Shown here: positions 8,684 to 17,867 of the stretch, in pieces
How positions within the stretch are numbered: the stretch's first letter is position 1
How the letters are laid out: each line of letters opens with the position of its first letter
Assembly (NCBI GenBank): GCA_016709335.1
Contig: JADJNC010000011.1
Coordinates: 124,001 to 188,000 of the forward strand
Reading direction: 5' to 3'
Source: Candidatus Propionivibrio dominans
Lineage (GTDB): Bacteria; Pseudomonadota; Gammaproteobacteria; Burkholderiales; Rhodocyclaceae
Length of the DNA: 64,000 nucleotides
Program-made: the position numbers and the translations under genes
Notes under the pieces: model-generated
The model's database searches: none
What the model was told of the DNA's origin: nothing
What the model saw: the letters and a program-made list of their open reading frames with translations, nothing else

Positions 8684-10495
8684 ATGGACGGAATCTTCAT
8701 CAGCTATCGACGCGACGACTCGGCGGGTTATGCCGGGCGCCTGTATGACCGGCTGGCCAAGCATTTCGGGCCGCAGCGTGTGTTCATGGACGTCGAAGGT
8801 ATCGAGCCCGGCGCCGATTTCATAAACGCGATCGAGGAGGCCGTGAGCTCCTGCCAGGTGCTTATCGTCATCATCGGTGACGAATGGACCCACGGCACCG
8901 ATGCCGCCGGGCGCCGGCGGCTTGACGACCCCAATGACTTCATCCGGCTGGAAACCAGCGCGGCGCTCAAGCGCAATATCCGCGTGGTGCCGGTGCTCGT
9001 TGATGGCGCGGTCATGCCGCGTGCCGAGGAATTGCCGGAGGAGATCAAATCCTTGACTCGCCGCCAGGCTATCGAGATCAGCCACAAGCAGTGGGAAGCC
9101 TCTTCAGGCGAACTGATTCGCACGCTGGAACGGATACTTTCCAAAACCTCCACCGAGACGCCTGTAGAGGTGGCGCCAGCCAATCGAACCGTGAGCACTG
9201 GCGCTGCGCCGCCTGCAGTTCATAAGTCCCGGGTCTGGCCCGCCGCCGCAGCGGGATTTGTAATGCTGGGGGCCGCTCTGTGGTGGGCGCTGGCCGCGCG
9301 TTCACCGTCCGGCGTGCCTGTGACGCAGCCGTCGGTGTCGGCGATAGCCCAATCCAGCCAGTTACCGCCCGCCGTCGCCACACCACCGGCGAACACCCCT
9401 GCCCAGCCTGCAGCGCCGACAGTGGGTCAAACGCCATCGCCCACGGTGGCTAGCGTGGCGAGTTCACCACCGGACGCCCCGGCAGCCAGTGCACAAGGTG
9501 CGCCCCGACCGACTTCGCCGGCCGTAGCGACCCCTTCCGCCAGCGCTGCCGCGCCTGTCCCAAGTGCAACAGCGCAGCCAGATCCAGTCGTGGTGCTGCC
9601 GAAAATTATCGAATTCAAGGCCGAAGTCGGCACCACTAGCGCTCGTCTGTGCTACCAGGTCAGCAACGCTGACAGCGTGACGCTCTCGCCGCGCCCGGGC
9701 GAACTCGAGCAGCCGGACAAAGGCTGCGTACGGGTTGAGCTGGAAACGGCTACCACCTTCACCCTCACCGCGCGCCGTGCGGACAGGGCAGTGCGCAAAA
9801 CACTTCTGGTGGCCGCACCTGCAGTTTCCACCGCCGCCAAACCGGCAACGGTGCCAGCCCGGCCCGCACCTGCTGCGGCAACGGCCGCAGCGCCCGTCGT
9901 CGAATCGGCATCGGCATTGCCACGCATGGGGGAGAGCTGGAGCTACCGCTCGTCGGGCAAATGGGCTACCAGCCCAAAACTCCGTTTCGAGATCGTCGTG
10001 CAGTCGGTAACGGCCGACGGGCTGATCACCGACGCGCTGCGGCCGCTCGACCCCGCTGCCGGGCCCGCCCCCGAGGTACGGCGCTCGCGCGGCAGCAAGC
10101 CGGACATCATTGCCTGGAACGGGATCGGCAACGAGTTCAGCCCGTATCTGGGTGCCTTTGTGGCTCTGGCGGACATGGACAAGCAGACCGGCTTTCCGAC
10201 CCCCGACCTGGGCCAGTACTGGACCCAATGGTATTCTGAGGCCAGGGCGCAGGGTCAGGAATCGGTCAGTGTGCCGGCGGGTACCTTCAGCGCCTTCAAG
10301 GTCGAAGTCTGGAGCAGTCGCCGCGCCACGGGAGGAGCCGCCCAGGCATCGATTGAACCGGTTCGGGTGAATTACCTCATCTGGTACGCGCCGCAGGTCA
10401 AACGTTATGTGAAGTTACAGCGCCGCATTACCTCGGCGTCAGGCCAGGAGATCGAGAAGGACGTTTTCGAACTGGTGTCGCACCGTTTGCCGTAA
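8684..10495 (+). CDS. TIR-domain membrane protein with large periplasmic-side C-terminal region
   Basis: A 603-residue protein (in-frame GTG starts at 8660 and 8675 are possible). Residues 1-165 form a bacterial TIR_2 domain: IFISYRRDDSAGYAGRLYD, VFMDVEGIEPGADF, LIVIIGDEW, and FIRLETSAAL with the Glu expected in catalytically active TIRs. A single transmembrane helix follows at about 184-205, then a Pro/Ala-rich linker to about 305. An Ig-like beta domain with two cysteines spans about 308-385, and a C-terminal domain of about 190 residues matches nothing I recognise. TIR domains cleave NAD+ or act as adaptors. It stands alone, divergent from cbbM and upstream of corA. Signalling or defence roles are inference. 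Confidence 0.85.
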   Translation: MDGIFISYRRDDSAGYAGRLYDRLAKHFGPQRVFMDVEGIEPGADFINAIEEAVSSCQVLIVIIGDEWTHGTDAAGRRRLDDPNDFIRLETSAALKRNIRVVPVLVDGAVMPRAEELPEEIKSLTRRQAIEISHKQWEASSGELIRTLERILSKTSTETPVEVAPANRTVSTGAAPPAVHKSRVWPAAAAGFVMLGAALWWALAARSPSGVPVTQPSVSAIAQSSQLPPAVATPPANTPAQPAAPTVGQTPSPTVASVASSPPDAPAASAQGAPRPTSPAVATPSASAAAPVPSATAQPDPVVVLPKIIEFKAEVGTTSARLCYQVSNADSVTLSPRPGELEQPDKGCVRVELETATTFTLTARRADRAVRKTLLVAAPAVSTAAKPATVPARPAPAAATAAAPVVESASALPRMGESWSYRSSGKWATSPKLRFEIVVQSVTADGLITDALRPLDPAAGPAPEVRRSRGSKPDIIAWNGIGNEFSPYLGAFVALADMDKQTGFPTPDLGQYWTQWYSEARAQGQESVSVPAGTFSAFKVEVWSSRRATGGAAQASIEPVRVNYLIWYAPQVKRYVKLQRRITSASGQEIEKDVFELVSHRLP

Positions 10496-10655
10496 CGGTA
10501 AGTCGACCGATACAGCAAAGGATGTCAGGTTATGCTGCACCTTTGCTACGACATTCCGTACCGGCGTTCACGGGCCTGCTTGATGCGGCCTACGCCAATC
10601 ACATCAAGAGACTCCGCGCAACGTGATGCGTGGACACAAACCGAGCGAGCGCACC

Positions 10656-11630
10656 ATGACGACGATGATCATCAGCAACGTTGCCTACCAGAAGGGTCGG
10701 CGACTGGGCGACATCCACATCGACGACATCAGCGAAATCGTCAAGCAGCCCGAGACCTTTGTCTGGATCAGCCTGCATCAGCCGGATGACGCGCTGCTGC
10801 TGAGGGTTCAGGAAGAGTTCGGTCTCCACGAGCTTTCCATCGAAGACGCGCGAGAAGCCAGCCAACGACCCAAGATCGAGGCCGACGGTGAATCCTTGTT
10901 CATCGTATTGAAGACGGCACAGTTGGAGCAGGGCCAGGTCGTCTATGGCGAAACGCACCTCTTCGTCGGAGCCAGCTTTCTGGTGTCGGTCAGGCACGGT
11001 GCCGCGTTGGACGATGCGCAAGTCCGAGAGCGCTGCGAGAAAGCGCCGAACTTGCTTGCCAGGGGCCCGGGCTTTGCGCTTTACGCCGTTCTGGACTTCG
11101 TGGTCGACAATTACCTGCCCGTCGTCGCGCAGTTGGAGAAGGACTTCAACGCGATCGAAACGGACATCTTCAAGGACCGTTTCGACAAGCTGATCATTGA
11201 ACGCCTGTACGGCCTGAAGCGGCAGCTTCTGGAACTGCGCAACGCGGCACTGCCCGTGGCCGACATCAGTGCCGAGCTGATGCGCTTTCACGAAGATCTG
11301 ATACCAAAGGTACTCCGTGCCTACTTCCGGGACGTTCAGGACCATGTGTCGCGAATGGTGGGCCTGGTCGATGGCATGCGCGAGATGTTGAACACTGCCA
11401 TGCAGGTTAACCTCGCATTGGTTGCCCACAACCAGAATGAGGTCGTCAAGCGTCTGGCCGGGTGGGGCGCCATATTGGCCATGCCGACGGTCGTCTTCAG
11501 CCTGTACGGAATGAACTTCGAGTGGATGCCGGAGCTGACGTGGAAACCCGCGTATCCCATTGCCGTGGTCGTAACACTACTGGGTTGCATCTACATTCAC
11601 CGCCGCTTGCGTCTGGCCGGCTGGGTCTAG
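10656..11630 (+). CDS. corA: CorA family magnesium/cobalt transporter
   Basis: A 324-residue CorA-type divalent metal channel from ATG 10656; an in-frame ATG at 10623 would add 11 residues with no family support. The large cytoplasmic domain has the conserved SIEDARE segment near residue 50. Two C-terminal transmembrane helices flank the signature YGMNF at 284-288, which forms the selectivity loop, and the protein ends in a short basic tail. It probably imports Mg2+ (or Co2+/Ni2+) as a pentamer in the inner membrane. It follows the TIR gene by about 160 bases and is probably transcribed separately. Confidence 0.93.
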   Translation: MTTMIISNVAYQKGRRLGDIHIDDISEIVKQPETFVWISLHQPDDALLLRVQEEFGLHELSIEDAREASQRPKIEADGESLFIVLKTAQLEQGQVVYGETHLFVGASFLVSVRHGAALDDAQVRERCEKAPNLLARGPGFALYAVLDFVVDNYLPVVAQLEKDFNAIETDIFKDRFDKLIIERLYGLKRQLLELRNAALPVADISAELMRFHEDLIPKVLRAYFRDVQDHVSRMVGLVDGMREMLNTAMQVNLALVAHNQNEVVKRLAGWGAILAMPTVVFSLYGMNFEWMPELTWKPAYPIAVVVTLLGCIYIHRRLRLAGWV

Positions 11631-11652
11631 CCATGATGGCCTGGTGAGGATT

Positions 11653-12837
11653 TCAGAGTCTTGAGGCGAGAATCTGCGTGAGTTCGGTATCGTCGAGCTC
11701 GATCGGATTGGTTTTCATGCTCGATCCGCGGCTGGCGGCGACGATGCGCGCCAGATCGCCTGCGCCGATGCCGTAGGCCGAGAGGCGCGGCAGCTTGAGT
11801 TCCTCTTCCCAGCGCCGCAGGCAGGCGACGAGAAAGCGGCGGGCGTCGGGACCGTCAAGACCCTTCTGCATGGCGAAGCGGCGGCCGATCTCGGCGTATT
11901 TCGGCAGCGCCGGGTTGCCCGGATCGCGCGCCTCGAGTGCGGCGATGTTGCTTTCGGTGGCGCTGGCCATCAGCGTTCCGCAGACGACGCCATGCGGAAT
12001 CGGGAAGAAGGCGCCGAGCGGTGAAGCCAGGCCATGCACCGCGCCGAGCCCGGCCTGCGCCAGGCAGATACCCGAGGCCAGCGAGGCGTAGGCCATCTGC
12101 GCACGCGCCGCGGCCGATTGCTGGCGGTGGAGAGTGGACAGCGCAGCGCGCGCGGCCATGATCCCTGAGCGGGCGAGCGAATCGGTCAGCGGGCTGGCAC
12201 GCGTCGAGACGAAGGATTCGAGGAGTTGCGTAAAGGCGTCCAGCCCGTCGGCAGCAATCAGCGCTGGCGGGCAGGTGGCGAGCAGATCCGGATCGACGAT
12301 CGCCCATTCGGCGACCAGCCGGTCGTCGCGGAACGACTTCTTGTAGCCGCCGGGGACAGACAGCACCGCGTTCTTCGTAGCCTCCGAGCCGGTGCCGGCG
12401 GTACTCGGCACGGCGATGAACGGCGTCGCCGGTCCCGCGTAAGGCCGTTCCGGGCCGACGCCTTCAAGATGGTCGAGCACCGAATTGCCGGGCTGCAGGA
12501 GCCCGGCGATGGCTTTGGCGGCGTCCAGGGCGCTGCCGCCGCCGATGCCGACAACGGCATCGAATCGCGTTCCGCGCAAGGCGGCGACGCTGGCATCGAC
12601 GAACTCCGGCGAGGGCTCGCCGGATACCCTGACCTGCTCCCAGGACAGGCTGCGCGCACGAAGACTGGCGAACAGTCGCGCTCCGGATTCGGATTCGGCA
12701 AACGAACGTACGCCAGTAACAAGAACCAGATGCCTGCCGAAACCGGCAGCGATGTCGGGCAGTCTGTCCAGCGTGCCGCTGCCGAATTCGATGCGCGGCA
12801 GGCGGGCGATCGAGAAGGGCGAGAAGCTGTCGCTCAT
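11653..12837 (-). CDS. Iron-containing alcohol dehydrogenase
   Basis: A 394-residue group III metal-dependent alcohol dehydrogenase. The NAD(P)-binding region has GIGGGSALDAAKAIAGL near residue 97-113, followed by the STAGTGSEATKNAV segment. The metal-site region carries AADGLDAFTQLLE and the His-bearing GAVHGLASPLGAFFPIPHG. Substrate specificity cannot be read from the sequence. It overlaps the preceding lsrG-like gene by four bases (ATGA), which points to translational coupling and a shared aldehyde-handling role. Confidence 0.92.
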   Translation of the reverse strand: MSDSFSPFSIARLPRIEFGSGTLDRLPDIAAGFGRHLVLVTGVRSFAESESGARLFASLRARSLSWEQVRVSGEPSPEFVDASVAALRGTRFDAVVGIGGGSALDAAKAIAGLLQPGNSVLDHLEGVGPERPYAGPATPFIAVPSTAGTGSEATKNAVLSVPGGYKKSFRDDRLVAEWAIVDPDLLATCPPALIAADGLDAFTQLLESFVSTRASPLTDSLARSGIMAARAALSTLHRQQSAAARAQMAYASLASGICLAQAGLGAVHGLASPLGAFFPIPHGVVCGTLMASATESNIAALEARDPGNPALPKYAEIGRRFAMQKGLDGPDARRFLVACLRRWEEELKLPRLSAYGIGAGDLARIVAASRGSSMKTNPIELDDTELTQILASRL

Positions 12838-13127
12838 GCGGGGAAGAGCCCGTTCATCGGCTCGCCGCGACGCGGCTCGGCCATCATGTCGGCGACCGCT
12901 TCACGCCAGGCGAGATAGTGCGCGGTCTCCTTGTGCGCGGCGGCGTCGGCGGCCGAGGCGTAGGCCTCGTACAGGATGAAGCGCGCCGGATCGTCGGGCG
13001 CCTGGAGAACGTCGAAGCGGCGGTTGCCCGGCTCGGTGACCGAGGCCTGGTGATTCGCCCGCGTTGCGGCGATGAAGGCATCGATATCCTCAGGCCTGAC
13101 GCGGACGTGGACGAGCGTGACATGCAT
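12834..13127 (-). CDS. lsrG: LsrG-like antibiotic-biosynthesis-monooxygenase domain protein
   Basis: A 97-residue dimeric alpha-beta barrel protein. It matches the Escherichia coli LsrG pattern closely from memory: MHVTLVHV start, GNRRFDVLQ, a RFILYEAY block, HKETAHY, and a PR...NGLFP end. LsrG processes the phosphorylated AI-2 derivative P-HPD. No lsrK, lsrR, lsrF or lsr transporter genes are nearby, so the true substrate here may differ. It is the promoter-proximal gene of a two-gene operon with the iron alcohol dehydrogenase. Confidence 0.82.
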   Translation of the reverse strand: MHVTLVHVRVRPEDIDAFIAATRANHQASVTEPGNRRFDVLQAPDDPARFILYEAYASAADAAAHKETAHYLAWREAVADMMAEPRRGEPMNGLFPA

Positions 13128-13361
13128 GGTGGCCTCCCTTGAATTGACATGCAGGATTTTACACTTGGCTTGGTTGGCTGCTGATCAGGTTGACATTGAC
13201 CTGTTTAATACCCGCAGCGCAAAGTTGTTTCCAGCGGTCATCCCGGCCTGCCAGAGATGGGGGATGATCGTCGGCTTGATGTAGCGTCTCGGGCGTTCTT
13301 CCTCCGTAAAAAACGCTCATCCACACCGCTGTAGCTGAGTTTTTCACCGGTCAGCATCAGA

Positions 13362-14822
13362 TCACGCTCGCGCGGTTGCAGCTATTCTGGCAGCCAGCAA
13401 TCCCAGACATTTGATCGCTTCTTCAAGACGTGGCGACCAGGGGTTGCCGCAGTTCAGGCGCAAGCAGTTTCTGTATTTACCGCTGGCCGAGAAAAGATCG
13501 CCTGGAACAAAGGCGATACCGGCACTGACCGCTTCCTCAAAAAGTGCGGTGCTGTCACTGCCCACAGGAAGTTCAACCCACAGCACCAGACCGCCCTGTG
13601 GCTGCGAAAAGCGTGTTCCACTCGGGAAGTACCGCTGAACGGCTTCGGACATCTGCATGACCTGTTTTTCATAGGCGCGTCGCAAGCCGCGAAGGTGACG
13701 AACATAAGCTGTCGATTCCAGATAACGTGCAACAACCACCTGGGTCACCGGATTGGTGGCGCCGGAGGTCAGGGTCTTCTGCATCATGATCTCTGCATGA
13801 AAGCGGCCGGCAGCGACGTATCCCAGGCGTAGCGAGGGACTCACGGTTTTCGACAGCGAAGAGCAATACATGACGTTCCCGGACGAGTCGAAGGACTTCA
13901 CTGGCCAGGGGCGATCAGGGCCAAAATGCAGGTTCCCGAAGATGTCGTCCTCGATGATGGGTATCTGCCTGGCCGCCATCAACTCGGCAAGGCGTTTCTT
14001 CTCGTGGTCGGGGACCAGGCTCCCCAGCGGGTTGTTGAAATTGCTCACCAGCAGGCACGCGGCGACCCTTCGTTCACGGGTGGCCATCTCCAGCGCATCG
14101 ACCGACATGCCGTGACGGGGATGGGTGGGTATTTCCAGTGCCTTCAGCTTCAATTGCTGCAACAACTGCAGCATCAGATAGTACGAGGGCGATTCCACCG
14201 CTACGGTGTCTCCTGGCTGAGTTACCGCGCGCAAACAAAGCGACATGGCTTCCGTGCATGAATTGGTGACCACGATCTCATCCATCGCCTGGGCCTGACC
14301 CCAGGTGAGCGAATGGCGCACAAGCTGTCGCACCAGATCGGGATGGTTCAATGTCGTATGACTGGCCGCTCCGAGGAGCGCCGCTGAACTTCGGCCAACC
14401 GTTCCATAGAGACGTTGCAACTGGGCGACCGGCAGCAATTGAATGGCCGGCAGCGCAGCCCCCAGCGGAGCCATCTCTCTCCGATTGCTCAAGGCCAGCA
14501 CGCCTTCAAGACGGCTGCTGATATTGACGGCGACCGGGCGCGCCAAAGTGTGACGGGTTTGCGGCTTGAGTTCCAGGTTCCGATTGGGGGAGGGCAGGCG
14601 GACGAAAAATCCGGACTGCGGCCGCGCTTCGACCTGACCGCGCTCCTCCAGTTCCCGCAGCGCCTGTAACACGGTTGAAATGGACAGCTTCTTCTCCTGC
14701 GACAGACGGCGTACCGAGGGCAGTCGCTCGCCAGGACGCAAGATGCGCCCGGCAATCATCCCTGACAGCTCATCGGCCAGTTGTTCGTAACGCAATGCCC
14801 TGCTTGGTTCTCTGAACTCCAT
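13362..14822 (-). CDS. MocR-type regulator (GntR HTH plus aminotransferase fold)
   Basis: A 486-residue PLP-dependent transcription factor; an in-frame start at 14840 adds six residues. Residues about 10-75 form a GntR winged helix (RYEQLADELSGMI, GERLPSVRRLS, STVLQALRELEERG). The rest is an aspartate-aminotransferase-like domain with FNNPLGSLVPD, IIEDDIFGN and the PLP-lysine motif SSLSKTVSPSLRLGYV. MocR proteins usually control a neighbouring gene. Here the divergent neighbour is the DUF2917 gene at 15028, with 205 bases between starts that contain repeated TGTA..GGT/GTACC words. Confidence 0.9.
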   Translation of the reverse strand: MEFREPSRALRYEQLADELSGMIAGRILRPGERLPSVRRLSQEKKLSISTVLQALRELEERGQVEARPQSGFFVRLPSPNRNLELKPQTRHTLARPVAVNISSRLEGVLALSNRREMAPLGAALPAIQLLPVAQLQRLYGTVGRSSAALLGAASHTTLNHPDLVRQLVRHSLTWGQAQAMDEIVVTNSCTEAMSLCLRAVTQPGDTVAVESPSYYLMLQLLQQLKLKALEIPTHPRHGMSVDALEMATRERRVAACLLVSNFNNPLGSLVPDHEKKRLAELMAARQIPIIEDDIFGNLHFGPDRPWPVKSFDSSGNVMYCSSLSKTVSPSLRLGYVAAGRFHAEIMMQKTLTSGATNPVTQVVVARYLESTAYVRHLRGLRRAYEKQVMQMSEAVQRYFPSGTRFSQPQGGLVLWVELPVGSDSTALFEEAVSAGIAFVPGDLFSASGKYRNCLRLNCGNPWSPRLEEAIKCLGLLAARIAATARA

Positions 14823-14924
14823 CCCAATCCCCTTGACCAATCCCGGCGCATAATTCTGCCCTTGCCGCAGCCCTTCAGGCAGACACAGTTTCCAGAAGAA
14901 TTAACCAGCACAGTTTATATTTTA

Positions 14925-14975
14925 CTCAACTGTATTGGTAACAATTCAGTTCTCTTGTATCTGTACCGATTGCCC
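14925..14975. promoter_or_regulatory. Candidate MocR operator between the MocR and DUF2917 genes
   Basis: The AT-rich intergenic segment contains related words CTGTATTGGTAAC (14930-14942) and TGTATCTGTACC about 25 bases further on. MocR regulators bind spaced direct repeats in divergent promoters. The assignment is from position and word similarity only. Confidence 0.3.
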
Positions 14976-15027
14976 TTGAACTTCTAGACTTCAAGCCTGG
15001 ATCAAAACACCGCTCGGGAGGTCGAAG

Positions 15028-15360
15028 ATGAATACGTTATTGAGCAATAAGCCAACCCGGCTTGGCATGGGAGAAATCGTGGCGTTTCGCGGCGCACGTG
15101 GAAGTTACCTGGAATGCACCCAGGGGATGGTATGGCTCACCATCGAAGGTCAGCCCGGCGACTTCTATCTTGAACAAGGGTCAGGATTACGTATAGCAAG
15201 TAACGGCCTTGTTCTCATCGAGGGGATGTCGACCGGCGAGATACGTCAGATCCGCGAAGTACCCTGGCCAATCCGCTGGACCAGCCGCTTACTGAGCACT
15301 CTACGGTTCCGGAAACATTTTTCTCCGCGCAAGAGCGGTGTCTGTGGCCATTCCGCATGA
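15028..15360 (+). CDS. DUF2917 family protein
   Basis: A 110-residue protein with the DUF2917 pattern: an N-terminal strand rich in hydrophobics, ARGSYLECTQGMVWLT, GDFYLEQGSGLRI, and a basic C-terminal tail. The function of this family is unknown; the fold is probably a small beta barrel of cupin type. A GGGAGG ribosome site precedes the ATG. It is divergent from the MocR gene, a pairing common in betaproteobacteria, so it is probably the MocR target. It converges with the hemolysin III gene, whose end is two bases away. Confidence 0.8.
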   Translation: MNTLLSNKPTRLGMGEIVAFRGARGSYLECTQGMVWLTIEGQPGDFYLEQGSGLRIASNGLVLIEGMSTGEIRQIREVPWPIRWTSRLLSTLRFRKHFSPRKSGVCGHSA

Positions 15361-15361
15361 T

Positions 15362-15979
15362 CTAAAGAACGTAGAAGGCAATGGCGATGTACTGCGTCAG
15401 GCTGCCACCCATGACGAAAAGATGCCAGATGCCGTGCCAGTGCCTGAAGCGGCTGTCGTAGGCGTAGAACACGATGCCGATGGTGTACAGCAGTCCGCCG
15501 GCGGCCAGCCACAGGAAGCCGGCGGTTTCGAGCTGGTCGAGCAAGGGCTTGATGGCGACGACGATGACCCAGCCCATGACCGCATAGATCACCAGCGAGG
15601 TGACCCGCGCTTCCGAGCGTGGCCTGATCTCCTGCAGCATGCCGACGAGGGCCAGCCCCCATACCACAATGAACAGCGACCAGCCCCACGGGCCGCGCAG
15701 GGTGACCAGGCAGAAGGGCGTGTAGGTTCCGGCAATCAGCAGGTAGATCGACAGATGGTCGAGCTTTTGCAAGACGATCTTGGCGCGTCCGCGCAGGCTG
15801 TGATACAGCGTCGAAGTGCTGTAGAGGATGATCAGCGTGGCGCCGTAAATGGAGACGCTGACAATCTTCCACGGATCGCCCGTTGCCGCCGCCTTGACGA
15901 TCAGGATCGCCGTTCCGACCAGCGATAACAGCGTGCCGACCAGATGCGTCCAGGCGTTGAATCGTTCTCCGTGATACAT
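15362..15979 (-). CDS. trhA: Hemolysin III / PAQR family membrane protein
   Basis: A 205-residue seven-helix membrane protein of the HlyIII/YqfA family. Marks are the N-terminal FNAWTHLVGT, the STLYHSLRG block with the conserved His, KLDHLSIYLLIAGTYTPF, and the C-terminal HWHGIWHLFVMGGS carrying the last conserved histidines. PAQR members have a zinc site formed by these residues. Bacterial members affect membrane fluidity; a hemolysin role is not implied. It converges on the DUF2917 gene. Confidence 0.92.
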   Translation of the reverse strand: MYHGERFNAWTHLVGTLLSLVGTAILIVKAAATGDPWKIVSVSIYGATLIILYSTSTLYHSLRGRAKIVLQKLDHLSIYLLIAGTYTPFCLVTLRGPWGWSLFIVVWGLALVGMLQEIRPRSEARVTSLVIYAVMGWVIVVAIKPLLDQLETAGFLWLAAGGLLYTIGIVFYAYDSRFRHWHGIWHLFVMGGSLTQYIAIAFYVL

Positions 15980-16056
15980 GTTTCCAGTGGTTCCTTCAGT
16001 TGACGAAAAGTCGTGCCAGCAAATGCCGGACTACTGTTGATCGGCGAGATCACTGG

Positions 16057-16076
16057 ATTCCGGCTTTTGCCGGAAT
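16057..16076. repeat. Solo ATTCCGG palindrome
   Basis: ATTCCGGC TTTT GCCGGAAT, a perfect 8-bp stem with a four-base loop, located upstream of the trhA start. It belongs to the same family as the hairpin at 5311 and the arms of the compound repeats. Confidence 0.75.
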
Positions 16077-16211
16077 GACGGGATTGCACTGTGCACACAT
16101 TATCACCGTGGGTGAGCGAGTGGCGTGACAAATCCATTTTCGCAGGCGCCTGCTTTAAATGGCGCTTGTTTGACAACCTCGGAAAAGCCCGTCGCCACGC
16201 GCTAGAATGCG

Positions 16212-17867
16212 ATGATGGATTTCAGGCAAATTCTTCTGGCAGGTTTATTGATGATGAGTACACAGGCTGACGCGGTTGAGACTTCACCGGCTTACGGTCT
16301 GTTCCCGGCTGACGATTTTCGCATTACAAATGGCGAATGTGCCGATTGTGACACCATCGCGCAGGCGCTGTGGTTCTTTCGCAAGGAAACCATTGCCGTA
16401 CCCCGACCGGGCTTGCCACTGGCCGGATTCGATCCGCAGTTGCGGGCAAAAGAGGATGTGCGGCGCTGGAATGCGCTGACGCCGCCCGGCTCGGCACGCG
16501 ATTATCCCGGTCTGGTGTGGGTCGGCTCGCCGCAGGTGATCGAACATGCGCGGCTCGCTGCCAGCGGAGAACACATTCAGACGGCGGCTGGGGCGAGCCG
16601 CTTTTCCCTGGCGCCGCGCCTGGAGTCCAACCGCTCGTTTTACAACGCCGACAGCACCGACTTTTTCAGCCAGCGCGAATTGCGCCTGCGCGGTACGTGG
16701 GATCACCAGGACCCCGCCGGCTTTGTTGCACGCACGATCTGGCCGGAAGATTTCCGGATCGACCCGGCGACAGCGCTGAAGCCGATTGCCGCAACGCCGG
16801 CAGCGATCCGCGAGTTCGTTCGCGGCGAGCCGCGCGGTGGCGCGCAGAGTGCCTTTGCGTCACAGCTCGTCTGGCAGCGCGACCCGTCTGCGGCGCAGCA
16901 GCGCGCCGGTCGTCCGCTGATCGGCATCATGCTCAACGGGGCGCAAGGTGACGACGATGAAGCACACGGCGGTCATTTTGGCCTGGTTACCGGCCGCGTT
17001 GGCGCGCAGGGGCAAATGCACGAGTGGCTGATCGCCAATTTCTACACCCTCGATTCGGAAAGCGAGAAGGGCATCATCGCCGCCATGCTGCCGCTGGACA
17101 GCTACCTGGCCGACCTCAACAGCGGTCAGGCCTGGTATCGGCCCTCGTATATGCTGGTGGCCACCCTGCGCGACGAACGGACTGCCGTGCACCTGGCGTC
17201 GGCGCTGGCGCGGGTGTTCAACCAGTTCTACCGGCACCAGTTTGTCTATCAGCACGCGGCCGCCAACTGTACCGGAATCAGCATTTCGACGCTGCGCACG
17301 ATCGGCTGGGACGTTCCGGCGCTGGGCTCAATCAGTTGGGGGAAGGCGATTGCCGGTCTGCCGCTGGTCGCGGTTCAGACGGGCAGCCTGAGCAAGGGCA
17401 AGGCCATTTTTGATTATTTTACCGAGGATCAGACCCGGCTCTTTCCGGCGACGGCCTTTGAACAGGCCAGCGCTGATCTGTTGCAGTTGGTCAGCGGCAA
17501 GGCAACTCGTGTGCTGACCCCTTACGAAGAAATGCTCCGGCAGGATGTCGAGGAAATCATTCTGCTGCGCATCCCGCAATTACCGTCGAGTCGGGCCTGG
17601 GGCGACTATCCGGTGGCCGCTGTCGATGAGTACCGCAGCCGGCTGCCGCACGATCCGGCCGAGCATCAGATTGTTCCGGTCGGCCCGCGCCCCTTCCCGC
17701 CGGACCTCAAGGATCCAGGCGCACCGGAGTTGAAGCTCCTGCGTTCGGATTTTGCCGTTGCGGCTTATGCTGCCGGTATGCTGCTGCTCGGCGGCTGGTT
17801 GCTGCGCTTGCTTTTGCGCCGGCGGCGCGGCAAAGACCGGTCTGATGCGGAGCCGGGTAATGAGTGA
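16212..17867 (+). CDS. Exported protein with permuted Cys/His hydrolase-like motif, unknown family
   Basis: A 551-residue protein with an N-terminal signal peptide (cleavage likely after TQADA) and one C-terminal transmembrane helix near 515-535 followed by an Arg/Lys-rich tail. The bulk is therefore periplasmic and tail-anchored. The centre has HGGHFGLVTG (His252/His255) followed by AAANCTGISISTL (Cys353). A His-before-Cys order is reminiscent of permuted NlpC/P60-like thiol hydrolases such as DUF4105, but I cannot confirm membership. It overlaps the phospholipase D gene by eight bases, so an envelope-lipid or cell-wall role is a reasonable inference. Confidence 0.7.
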   Translation: MMDFRQILLAGLLMMSTQADAVETSPAYGLFPADDFRITNGECADCDTIAQALWFFRKETIAVPRPGLPLAGFDPQLRAKEDVRRWNALTPPGSARDYPGLVWVGSPQVIEHARLAASGEHIQTAAGASRFSLAPRLESNRSFYNADSTDFFSQRELRLRGTWDHQDPAGFVARTIWPEDFRIDPATALKPIAATPAAIREFVRGEPRGGAQSAFASQLVWQRDPSAAQQRAGRPLIGIMLNGAQGDDDEAHGGHFGLVTGRVGAQGQMHEWLIANFYTLDSESEKGIIAAMLPLDSYLADLNSGQAWYRPSYMLVATLRDERTAVHLASALARVFNQFYRHQFVYQHAAANCTGISISTLRTIGWDVPALGSISWGKAIAGLPLVAVQTGSLSKGKAIFDYFTEDQTRLFPATAFEQASADLLQLVSGKATRVLTPYEEMLRQDVEEIILLRIPQLPSSRAWGDYPVAAVDEYRSRLPHDPAEHQIVPVGPRPFPPDLKDPGAPELKLLRSDFAVAAYAAGMLLLGGWLLRLLLRRRRGKDRSDAEPGNE

